Origin: Betaproteobacteria bacterium
GTDB taxonomy: Bacteria; Pseudomonadota; Gammaproteobacteria; Burkholderiales; SG8-39
Reading direction: 5' to 3'
Assembly: GCA_019509895.1 (NCBI GenBank)
Contig: JAEKLK010000082.1
Span: 1 to 11,472, forward strand
Length of the DNA: 11,472 bases
Shown one piece after another: positions 1 through 5,499 of this stretch. How positions within the stretch are numbered: position 1 is the stretch's first letter; every line of letters begins with the position of its first letter. The notes under the pieces were generated by a model. It was not told the origin of the DNA. It searched no databases and saw only the letters and a list, made by a program, of their open reading frames with translations. A program made the translations under genes and the position numbers.

Positions 1-193
1 CCAGGCGCGCCTGCAGGGCATCGCCTTCGAGCGCGCCGCCCAGGCGCAGCTGCGGATGCCGCGTCGCGCTCGCGGCGACGTCGCCGAGCAGCTCGATCTC
101 GGCGCCGGGAAAGAGATCGAGCGCCTGGACTAAAAGCTCCAGGCCGCTTTCGCCGCCGAGCAGCACGCCGCCAGCGCGGCGCGCCTCACTCAT
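1..193 (-). CDS. Unidentified protein, N-terminal part only (gene runs off the window)
   Basis: About 64 residues are visible, beginning MSEARRAGGVLLGGESG. The ATG at 193-191 overlaps the end of the preceding gene (stop at 188-186) by eight bases (ATGAGTGA), and a GGAAA stretch sits a short distance upstream as a possible ribosome binding site. The visible part is an Ala/Gly/Leu-rich alternation of predicted helix and strand (LELLVQALDLFPGAEIELLGD, then HPQLRLGGAL). That pattern loosely recalls the nucleotide-sugar-binding half of GT4 glycosyltransferases, but this is too weak to name a function. It has no signal peptide and no membrane segment in the visible part. It is the fourth gene of the leftward operon that starts with the EF-hand protein. 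Confidence is good that it is coding and low for any function. Confidence 0.6.
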   Translation of the reverse strand, partial: MSEARRAGGVLLGGESGLELLVQALDLFPGAEIELLGDVAASATRHPQLRLGGALEGDALQARL

Positions 194-479
194 CGGGTTT
201 CCAGCGTCGCGTGCGGTATTGGATGACGGGCGTGCGGCGCGGCTTCTCTTCCTTGGGCGGCAGGGCGGCGACGCGCACTTCGGGTCGGGCCTGCGCGACT
301 CTCGGTCGCTCGATGCGCGGCCGTTCGGCGCGCGGGCGCTCGAAGCGCGGCCGCGGATGTTCGGGACGTGACTCGGGCGCGGTCGGTTCGTTGTGGCCTT
401 CCTCCTGCTCGCGCTGCGCGCGCCCGCGCAGACGGCCGGAGGCGTACAGATAGCCGGCAGCGGTGGCGGCGGCACTCAT
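186..479 (-). CDS. Small Arg/Pro/Glu-rich repeat protein (97 aa), function unknown
   Basis: A 97-residue protein that I do not recognise. The start is fixed by a good Shine-Dalgarno (AAGGA about seven bases before the ATG at 479-477). It begins 19 bases after the stop of the kinase gene and overlaps the next gene by eight bases, so it sits inside an operon. The N-terminal 25 residues are Ala-rich and then basic (RLRGRAQREQEE). Residues 36-60 are a Pro/Arg/Glu tract ending in three tandem pentapeptides, FERPR-AERPR-IERPR (46-60), encoded by imperfect 15-base repeats. The C-terminal tail is strongly basic (KPRR, YRTRRWK). There is no signal peptide, cysteine or obvious fold, and most of it is probably disordered. 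High GC and low complexity mean part of the reading could be fortuitous, but the start signal and spacing favour a real gene. Confidence 0.6.
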   Translation of the reverse strand: MSAAATAAGYLYASGRLRGRAQREQEEGHNEPTAPESRPEHPRPRFERPRAERPRIERPRVAQARPEVRVAALPPKEEKPRRTPVIQYRTRRWKPDE

Positions 480-498
480 GCGCTTTCCTTGCTCCTAT

Positions 499-1311
499 TC
501 ATAGCGGCATCCAGGTCGATCTTTTCTCAAGCAACTTCCAGTACGCGCCGACCACGGGGTCGGTGCGGTCGATACTTTGTCGGGCGAGCGAGCGATGCAG
601 CACCACGCCCAGCAGGTAGACGAGCGTCAGCGCGCCGATCACCGGCGGCCGCCAGGTCCATTCCGGGTACGCCTGGACGGCGAAGTCGGCGGCGCGGCGC
701 ATCGCCTGGCGTAGCACCGGCACGGTGACCGGCCGGTCGTTGAGCGCGCGCTGGATCATCAGGTAGTGCAGCACGTCGTCGAGCGGGCTGGCGTCGCTCC
801 TCGCCTCGCCCCAGTCAGTGACGAAGAGTTGCGAGCCGAGATTGCGGATGTTCCAGGGCGCGAAGTCGCCCTGCGACAGCACGAACGGGCCTGTCCAATA
901 GAGAAGCGCCGTTTCACAGTCGTGATAGGTCTCCTCCAGGAGCGCGAGCGAGCGCCGGGGCGCGAACTCGTTTGCCTGCGCGAGCGACTCCTGCAGCCAC
1001 TGGCAGGTGCCGCAGGCGTCGAACTCGAGCGAACGAAAGCGCGCGCGCCCCAGCCGGGCAAGAAAGCGGGCGTGGTCGGCGGTGAACGCGCGCGTCTCGC
1101 CGCGCGCCGGCCACATGCTGATCACGAGATAGCGGCGGCCGTTGGCGCTCGTGCCCTCCTCCAGCACGCGCGGCACCTGGCCCTCGAGCGTGTCGACCGC
1201 TTCGAGCTCTCGCAGCCAGCGCGCCTCGCGCGCCAGCAGCTGATCGGCCGCCTCGTCGGCCGCGGTCTTCACCAGACCGAAGGACAGGTTCAAGGCCTGC
1301 CTACCTCGCAT
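499..1311 (-). CDS. Aminoglycoside phosphotransferase (APH)-like kinase with altered catalytic loop
   Basis: A protein of about 270 residues with the core of the APH/choline-kinase fold. The probable ATP lysine is K15 (FGLVKTA), with a following conserved Glu in AREARWL (E29). The catalytic loop reads SQGDFAPWN (Q147, G148, D149, N154), and the metal-binding Asp is D166 in VTDWGEA. Known APH families have His-Gly-Asp where this has Gln-Gly-Asp. The ATG at 1311-1309 overlaps the EF-hand gene end by 11 bases. A TTG at 1293-1291, preceded by GAGGTAGG, is a credible alternative start. The frame stays open to 1500, but that part is a shadow of the EF-hand gene. Only about 14 residues precede the lysine, so the usual nucleotide-binding hairpin is shortened. 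The substrate (small molecule, sugar or lipid) cannot be told. It is likely cytoplasmic and co-transcribed with its neighbours. Confidence 0.8.
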   Translation of the reverse strand: MRGRQALNLSFGLVKTAADEAADQLLAREARWLRELEAVDTLEGQVPRVLEEGTSANGRRYLVISMWPARGETRAFTADHARFLARLGRARFRSLEFDACGTCQWLQESLAQANEFAPRRSLALLEETYHDCETALLYWTGPFVLSQGDFAPWNIRNLGSQLFVTDWGEARSDASPLDDVLHYLMIQRALNDRPVTVPVLRQAMRRAADFAVQAYPEWTWRPPVIGALTLVYLLGVVLHRSLARQSIDRTDPVVGAYWKLLEKRSTWMPL

Positions 1312-1615
1312 CGAGCATCGCGAGGGCTTTCGCGTACTCGACCTTGTCGAGGCGGCCATCGGCGCGGCGGTCCGCCGCATCGAAGATCGCCGCGAGCCCG
1401 GGCAGCCAGTCGGCTTCGCGTCGATCGACATAGCCGTCGTGGTTGCGATCGAGCTGCTCGAAGCTCGGCTGCGTGGCGGTGTAGCTCGCCTGCGCCGCAT
1501 AGCGCATCTGCGACAGCGAAGCCGTCATGAGCGGCAGCGCCGCCATCAGCGCGACGTACAGGGCGCCGAGGAAAAGCAGGAAATGGGTGCGCTGCTCGCG
1601 CAGGCGTGTATTCAT
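1301..1615 (-). CDS. Membrane-anchored EF-hand calcium-binding protein (104 aa)
   Basis: A short protein with one N-terminal hydrophobic segment (about residues 11-32, HFLLFLGALYVALMAALPLM) that acts as a signal anchor, followed by a small domain with two EF-hands. The first loop is canonical: D56-R-N58-H-D60-G-Y-V-D64-R-R-E67. The second, D82-R-R-A-D86-G-R-L-D90-K-V-E93, keeps the Gly, the hydrophobic residue and the final Glu but has Arg at loop position 3, so it may bind calcium weakly. The pair is probably exposed on the periplasmic side. It is the first gene of the leftward operon. A sigma-54-like promoter ends about 40 bases before the ATG. No clear Shine-Dalgarno precedes the start. 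Its 3' end overlaps the kinase start, which suggests coupled translation. The function is unknown beyond calcium sensing or binding. Confidence 0.8.
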   Translation of the reverse strand: MNTRLREQRTHFLLFLGALYVALMAALPLMTASLSQMRYAAQASYTATQPSFEQLDRNHDGYVDRREADWLPGLAAIFDAADRRADGRLDKVEYAKALAMLDAR

Positions 1616-1657
1616 CGAGCGTTGGTGTCTTTGGTCGGGGCGTGCGGAATCGCTTTT

Positions 1658-1674
1658 TGCAAGTGCCGTACCAG
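1658..1674 (-). promoter_or_regulatory. Sigma-54-type (-24/-12) promoter upstream of the EF-hand operon
   Basis: The minus strand reads CTGGTACGGCACTTGCA, against the known RpoN consensus YTGGCACGrNNNTTGCW. The invariant GG (1672-1671) and GC (1660-1659) are exactly ten bases apart, and the only core mismatch is T for C in TGGCACG. The predicted transcription start near 1647 leaves a leader of roughly 30 bases before the ATG at 1615. This would require an enhancer-binding activator. No activator gene is in the window. Confidence 0.65.
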
Positions 1675-1727
1675 CCCGCCAAAAGCCCGCTCCCGCAACG
1701 GTTTAGCTGCACAGGGGGTGGTGCCGG

Positions 1728-1749
1728 CGCGGCGCAAAGCGTCGCCGCG
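1728..1749. repeat. Inverted repeat between the dehydrogenase gene and the sigma-54 promoter
   Basis: CGCGGCG (1728-1734) and CGCCGCG (1743-1749) form a perfect 7-base stem with an 8-base loop. There is no T-run on either side, so it is a poor intrinsic terminator for the leftward dehydrogenase gene ending at 1803. It is centred about 90 bases upstream of the predicted sigma-54 start, where an activator-binding site could lie. In DNA this GC-rich, such a dyad can arise by chance. Confidence 0.3.
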
Positions 1750-1802
1750 GGTAGACCGTGCGCTGCTAGCGAATTGCTACTGCATTGTTTGTGCGCGGAA
1801 TT

Positions 1803-2756
1803 TCAGGTCGCAGGCGCGCGACGTCGATGGCTCACTAGGCGTGTAACTGCTTCTCGCATCGCGCTCGCATCGGCGATGCCTTTGCCGGCGATGTCGAGGG
1901 CAGAGCCGTGGCCGACGGAAGAAAAAAGTACCGGCGTGCCGATGGTGAGCGCCGCGGCCCGCTGCGGCGCAAGCAGCTTCGCCGGCACATGCCCCTGGTC
2001 GTGCAACATCACGACATGGGCGTCGTACTCCGCCCGCTGGAGCAGCGTGTCGGCGCCGAACGGTCCTTCCACCGCCATGCCGGCTGCCTTGAGCTGCGCG
2101 AGCGCCGGCGCAACGATATCGAGCTCTTCGCGGCCAAAGGCGCCCGCCTCGCCGGCATGCGGGTTGATCCCGCCGACGGCGATGCGTGGCCGCTCGATGC
2201 CGAGCGCCTTCAACGCCCCGTGCGTCGCGCGCAGCGTGCGGATGATGCGCGGGCCGGTGATCTGCGCCAGCGCGTCGCGCACGCTCGCATGGAGCGTGAC
2301 ATGCGCGATCCGGAATTCCCGCCCCGCATGGGCAAAGCACAGCATCAGCATCGCTTCGTCGGCCGCCAGGCCGCAGCGCCGGGCGACGAACGACGGATAG
2401 CCGTCGAACTTGATGCCGGCCGCGTGGATCGCCGCTTCGGTGTGCGGCGCGCCGACCACCGCTTCATACTTGCCGGCGAGCGCGGCCTCGATCGCCGCGG
2501 CAGCCGCTTCCAGCGCCGAGACGCCGTGCTCCGGCGCGATCGTGCCGATGCGCGGCGCCGGCTGCTTCAGGTCCTGGATATAGAGATCGTCGAGCGTGAT
2601 GCCGCAGGCCTCGGCATGGACGAGCAACGCTTCGCGGCTGCCGACCAGCACCGGCTGGCAGAGGGCTAGCACCTCGGCATCGCGCGCGGCCTTGAGCGAG
2701 ATCTCCGGCCCGATGCCGGCGGGATCGCCGATGGCGAGCGCGATGCGCGGCTTCAC
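1803..2756 (-). CDS. tphB: TphB/PdxA-family NAD-dependent dihydrodiol dehydrogenase
   Basis: A 317-residue protein of the PdxA fold. This family covers 4-hydroxythreonine-4-phosphate dehydrogenase and the dehydrogenase TphB, which converts the cis-dihydrodiol of terephthalate to protocatechuate with loss of CO2. The N-terminal IALAIGDPAGIGPEI motif is intact. The expected metal-ligand histidines are H156 (HVTLH), H200 (GINPHAG) and H252 (MLHDQGH). The segment APHTEAAIHAAGIKFDGYPS (103-122) and the C-terminal SSVGHGSALDIAGKG resemble TphB, as I remember it, more than E. coli PdxA. The GTG start at 2756-2754 overlaps the stop of the solute-binding protein gene as GTGA, so translation is probably coupled. 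Its position next to a divergent TphA2-type dioxygenase supports a catabolic role. The alternative, a PdxA2 paralogue acting on another substrate, cannot be excluded from sequence alone. Confidence 0.85.
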   Translation of the reverse strand: MKPRIALAIGDPAGIGPEISLKAARDAEVLALCQPVLVGSREALLVHAEACGITLDDLYIQDLKQPAPRIGTIAPEHGVSALEAAAAAIEAALAGKYEAVVGAPHTEAAIHAAGIKFDGYPSFVARRCGLAADEAMLMLCFAHAGREFRIAHVTLHASVRDALAQITGPRIIRTLRATHGALKALGIERPRIAVGGINPHAGEAGAFGREELDIVAPALAQLKAAGMAVEGPFGADTLLQRAEYDAHVVMLHDQGHVPAKLLAPQRAAALTIGTPVLFSSVGHGSALDIAGKGIADASAMREAVTRLVSHRRRAPAT

Positions 2757-3706
2757 TCGAGCTTGACGCCGGCGGTGCGGATCACCGCGCTCCAGCGCTC
2801 GACTTCCTGGCGCATGAACCTGGCAGTTTCCGCCGGGCTGTAGCCGAGCGGCTCGGCGGAGAGGTCGGCGAGGCGCTTGCGCACATCGGCAAGCTTCAGC
2901 GCTTCCTGCACGCCGAGCGCCACCTTGTCGGCGATCGCCGGGCTGGTTTTCGGCGGCGCGACGATGCCGAACCAGGCGACCGCCTCGAAGCCGGGCAGCG
3001 TTTCGGCGAGCGCCGGCACCTCCGGCAGCCCCGGAAAGCGCTTGCGGCTCGCCACCGCGAGCGCCTTCAGCTTCCCGGCGCGCACGTGCGGCAGCGACAC
3101 GCCGAGGTTGTCGCACATCATGTCGACCTGGCCGCCGAGGAGATCGGTGAGCGCCGGCGCGCTGCCCTTGTACGGGATATGCGTGATCTGCAGGCCGCCC
3201 GCCATCGCCTTGAAGAGCTCCGCCGTAAGGTGCGAGGTCGTGCCGTTGCCCTGCGAGGCATAGTTGAGCTTTCCGGGATTCGCCCTGGCATAGGCGATCA
3301 GCTCGGCGACGCTTGCCGCTGGCACCTTCGGATGCACCAGCAGCACATTCGGTATCGCGCCGATGACGCTGATCGGCACGAACTCGTCCGGGTCGTAGGC
3401 GAGCTTCGGGTACAAGAGCTTGTTGATGACGAGCGGCGGCGGCGGGCTCGACATCAGCGTGTAGCCGTCCGCGTCGGCACGAAACACGGCTTCGGCGCCG
3501 ATGTTGCCGGCGGCACCGGGCCGGTTATCGACGATCACCGGCTGGCCCCAGCGCTCGGTCAGCTTCTCCGCCACCGCGCGCGGCAGGAGATCGGCGCTGC
3601 CGCCCGCCGGGAACGGCACGATGATGCGCACCGCCTTCGCCGGCCACTCCTGTGCGGCGACGCTGCAACTCAGCGCAAACGCGAGCGCGAAAGCGAAGAA
3701 GCGCAT
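2753..3706 (-). CDS. Tripartite tricarboxylate transporter (Bug/TctC-type) solute-binding protein
   Basis: A 317-residue periplasmic receptor. It has a signal peptide (MRFFAFALAFALSCSVAAQ, cleaved near residues 17-19), then the family opening WPAKAVRIIVPFPAGGSADLLPR. Further family motifs follow: VDNRPGAAGNIGAE, GYTLMSSPP, HIPYKGSAPALTDLLGGQVD and a C-terminal ETARFMRQEVERWSAVIRTAGVKLE. The length is normal. Bug receptors bind carboxylates, and in tph clusters TphC is the terephthalate receptor working with a separate TctA/TctB membrane pair, which is absent here. The ATG at 3706-3704 is the signal-peptide start; the frame is open further upstream, but that part lies under the dioxygenase gene. 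There is no Shine-Dalgarno, and a TATAAT ends about 10 bases before the ATG, so the mRNA may be nearly leaderless. It is co-transcribed with the TphB-like gene (GTGA overlap). The ligand is inferred from context only. Confidence 0.9.
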   Translation of the reverse strand: MRFFAFALAFALSCSVAAQEWPAKAVRIIVPFPAGGSADLLPRAVAEKLTERWGQPVIVDNRPGAAGNIGAEAVFRADADGYTLMSSPPPPLVINKLLYPKLAYDPDEFVPISVIGAIPNVLLVHPKVPAASVAELIAYARANPGKLNYASQGNGTTSHLTAELFKAMAGGLQITHIPYKGSAPALTDLLGGQVDMMCDNLGVSLPHVRAGKLKALAVASRKRFPGLPEVPALAETLPGFEAVAWFGIVAPPKTSPAIADKVALGVQEALKLADVRKRLADLSAEPLGYSPAETARFMRQEVERWSAVIRTAGVKLE

Positions 3707-3716
3707 GGCGGCGCAA

Positions 3717-3724
3717 ATTATAAT
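3717..3724. promoter_or_regulatory. Bidirectional -10 element (ATTATAAT) in the 24-base divergent gap
   Basis: The gap between the divergent start codons (3707-3730) contains ATTATAAT. The plus strand reads a perfect TATAAT at 3719-3724 and the minus strand a perfect TATAAT at 3722-3717. Standard -10 to start spacing puts the rightward transcript start at or near the GTG (3731) and the leftward start about 4 bases before the ATG (3706). Neither gene has a Shine-Dalgarno, which fits leaderless or nearly leaderless mRNAs. I see no convincing -35 on either strand, so an activator is probably needed. Confidence 0.55.
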
Positions 3725-3730
3725 GAGCCG

Positions 3731-4954
3731 GTGCAACGCAGCTGGCCGGCCGAAGGTGCGACGCGTGTCCCCTACTGGGTGTACCAGGACGCCGATATCT
3801 ATCGCGAGGAGCAGCGGCGCATCTTCCACGGGCCGACGTGGAACTACCTTTGCCTGGAAGCCGAACTGGCCGAGCCCGGCAGCTTCCTCACCACCTTTCT
3901 CGGCGACATGCCGCTGGTGGTGACGCGCGATGCGCACGGCACGCTGCACGCGTTCGAGAACCGCTGCGCGCATCGCGGCGCGCTCATCTGCATGCAGTCA
4001 CGCGGGCGCGCCGAACGCTTCAGCTGCATCTATCACAACTGGACCTACGACCACGCCGGCAACCTGACCAACGTCGCCTTCCGCAAAGGCATCGCCGGCA
4101 AGGGCGGCATGCCGGCCGATGCGCGGCCCGAGTCGCAGGCGCCGAAGAAGCTGCGCGTGGAGGCGATCCACGGCCTCGTGTTCGGGACGCTCTCCGAAAG
4201 CACGCCGCCGCTCGCGCAGTACATCGGTCCGGAGATCCTGCCGCGCATGCAACGCGTGATGGTGAAGCCGCTCAAAGTCCTCGGCAGCTATACGCAGGTG
4301 CTGCCGAACAACTGGAAGCTCTACATGGACAACGTGAAGGACACGTACCATGCGAGCCTCCTGCACCTCTTCTTCACCCGCTTCCGCATCAACCGGCTGA
4401 CGCAGAAAGGCGGCGTGTTCGTCTCCGCCGACGGCGCGCACCATTGCACCTACACCGAGATGGTCGAGGACCGCGGCGATGCCTACGAAGCGGGCGGCAT
4501 GCGCTCGGCGGGCGGCGCCCACGACTTTCGCCTGGAGGCGCCCGAGCTCCTCGAGCAGATGGACGAGCTCGGCGACAACGTCTCCATTCAGATTTTGTCG
4601 CTCTTCCCCGGCTTCGTGCTGCACCAGATCCGCAATTCGCTCGCCGCGCGCCAGGTGGTGCCGAAAGGTATCGACCGTACGGAGCTCAACTGGACGCTTT
4701 TCGGCTTCGTGGACGACGACGAGGCGATGCTGCGCCGGCGGCTCCTGCAGGCGAACCTCGTCGGACCCGCCGGCTACATCTCGATGGAAGACGGCGCCGC
4801 CACCGGCTTCGTGCAGCGCGGCGTCGCCGCCTCGCCCGATCGCGCCTCGGTGATCGAGATGGGCGGTGCGCACATCGGCTCGGGCGACTCGCGCATCACC
4901 GAGACCGCGGTGCGCGGCCTGTGGAAGGCGTGGCGCGGCTACATGCAGATTTAA
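3731..4954 (+). CDS. tphA2: Terephthalate 1,2-dioxygenase-like oxygenase, alpha (Rieske) subunit
   Basis: A 407-residue catalytic subunit of a Rieske non-haem iron dioxygenase, predicted to cis-dihydroxylate an aromatic carboxylate. The Rieske cluster ligands are C79 and H81 (NRCAHRGA) plus C99 and H102 (SCIYHNW). The mononuclear iron ligands are H207, H212 (VKDTYHASLLH) and D354 (ISMEDGA), with bridging D204. Compared from memory with Comamonas TphA2, the similarity runs end to end. The two arginines reported to hold the terephthalate carboxylates (R309, R390) correspond to R307 (SLAARQ) and R388 (GDSRITETAVRG), while S243 corresponds to T240. The GTG at 3731 is chosen because the N-terminus then aligns with TphA2 and begins just after the -10 element. 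The frame is open far upstream, but that part overlaps the receptor gene. The beta subunit follows at once. An electron-supplying reductase is required but not encoded here. Confidence 0.9.
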   Translation: MQRSWPAEGATRVPYWVYQDADIYREEQRRIFHGPTWNYLCLEAELAEPGSFLTTFLGDMPLVVTRDAHGTLHAFENRCAHRGALICMQSRGRAERFSCIYHNWTYDHAGNLTNVAFRKGIAGKGGMPADARPESQAPKKLRVEAIHGLVFGTLSESTPPLAQYIGPEILPRMQRVMVKPLKVLGSYTQVLPNNWKLYMDNVKDTYHASLLHLFFTRFRINRLTQKGGVFVSADGAHHCTYTEMVEDRGDAYEAGGMRSAGGAHDFRLEAPELLEQMDELGDNVSIQILSLFPGFVLHQIRNSLAARQVVPKGIDRTELNWTLFGFVDDDEAMLRRRLLQANLVGPAGYISMEDGAATGFVQRGVAASPDRASVIEMGGAHIGSGDSRITETAVRGLWKAWRGYMQI

Positions 4955-4957
4955 TTG

Positions 4958-5431
4958 GTGACAGTCACTAATTTCGAGCTGCGGCTGCGGGTCGAAGACC
5001 TGCATGCGCGCTATGTGCACGCGCTCGACAGTGGCGAGCTCGAGCGCTGGCCGGAGTTTTTCACCGCCGAGGGCCGCTACCGCATCACCACGGCCGAGAA
5101 CGAGTCGCGCGCACTGCCGCTGCCGGTGCTCTACGCCGAGGGCCAGGCGATGCTGCGCGACCGCATCGCGTCGCTGCGCCACGCCAACATCTACGAGCCG
5201 CAGCGCTACCGGCACATCGTGAGCGGGCTTCTCATCGAGCAGGAAGATGCACAGACGCTGCGCTCGACCGCCAATTTCGTGTGCCTGCGCATCATGGAAA
5301 ACGGCGAGACCGTGCTCTACGCAAGCGGCCGCTATGTGGACCGCATCACAGTGCCGGAGCTGCGCTACGACGAACGGGTCGTAATCTGCGACAGCCGGCG
5401 CTTCGACACGCTGCTCGCCATCCCGCTGTAG
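4958..5431 (+). CDS. tphA3: Terephthalate 1,2-dioxygenase-like oxygenase, beta (small) subunit
   Basis: A 157-residue small subunit of the ring-hydroxylating dioxygenase beta family (cystatin/NTF2-like cone). It has the typical pattern: HALDSGELERWPEFFTAEGRYRIT at 18-41, the motif RDRIASLRHANIYEPQRYRHIVSG, a central LRIMENGETVLYASGRYVD strand pair, and the C-terminal ICDSRRFDTLLAIPL close to the ending I remember for TphA3. It has a structural role, completing an alpha3beta3 oxygenase with the preceding gene. The alpha stop (TAA 4952-4954) is followed immediately by TTG-GTG. GTG at 4958 is preferred, TTG at 4955 is possible, and no clear Shine-Dalgarno is seen, so translation is probably coupled to the alpha subunit. 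The gene is intact. It is the last gene of the rightward pair, and no reductase gene follows. Confidence 0.92.
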   Translation: MTVTNFELRLRVEDLHARYVHALDSGELERWPEFFTAEGRYRITTAENESRALPLPVLYAEGQAMLRDRIASLRHANIYEPQRYRHIVSGLLIEQEDAQTLRSTANFVCLRIMENGETVLYASGRYVDRITVPELRYDERVVICDSRRFDTLLAIPL

Positions 5432-5450
5432 CGAGCGCCGGTTGCCTCCT

Positions 5451-5474
5451 CGCCACGCGGGGCGTAACGTGGCG
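5451..5474 (+). terminator. Possible hairpin after the dioxygenase genes
   Basis: CGCCACG (5451-5457) and CGTGGCG (5468-5474) form a perfect 7-base stem with a 10-base loop, 20 bases after the beta-subunit stop and 25 bases before the next start codon. No T-tract follows; the sequence is purine-rich and leads into the next Shine-Dalgarno. It could slow readthrough or be an operator for the membrane-protein gene. The evidence is weak. Confidence 0.3.
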
Positions 5475-5499
5475 CTCAAGAAGAAAGGGGGAAATAAGA

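Noticed and set aside
1..193. Glycosyltransferase family 4 domain in the left-edge protein
   Set aside because: The helix-strand rhythm is suggestive, but only 64 residues are visible, no catalytic motif is present, and the gene start would fall in mid-fold.
1312..1500. N-terminal extension of the APH-like kinase up to 1500
   Set aside because: The extra 63 residues are Arg/Ser/Thr-rich shadow of the EF-hand gene in another frame. ATG 1311 or TTG 1293 are better starts.
766..1530. Plus-strand open frame (254 codons) across the kinase and EF-hand genes
   Set aside because: Its composition is low-complexity Arg/Ala/Gly and no domain is recognisable. The minus-strand EF-hand and APH motifs are clear.
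1803..2756. Housekeeping pyridoxine-pathway PdxA
   Set aside because: The motif around H105 and the HDQGH and GHGSALDIAG segments look more TphB-like, and the gene is coupled to a carboxylate receptor beside a dioxygenase. Some uncertainty is kept in the confidence.
3086..3730. N-terminal extension of the dioxygenase alpha subunit
   Set aside because: This part lies antisense over the receptor gene and has no family similarity. The GTG at 3731 gives the expected TphA2-like N-terminus.
3998..5479. Long minus-strand open frame (493 codons) opposite the dioxygenase genes
   Set aside because: It is the antisense shadow of the alpha and beta subunits. Its product is His/Arg/Ala-rich with no family motif, whereas the plus-strand proteins carry all catalytic residues.
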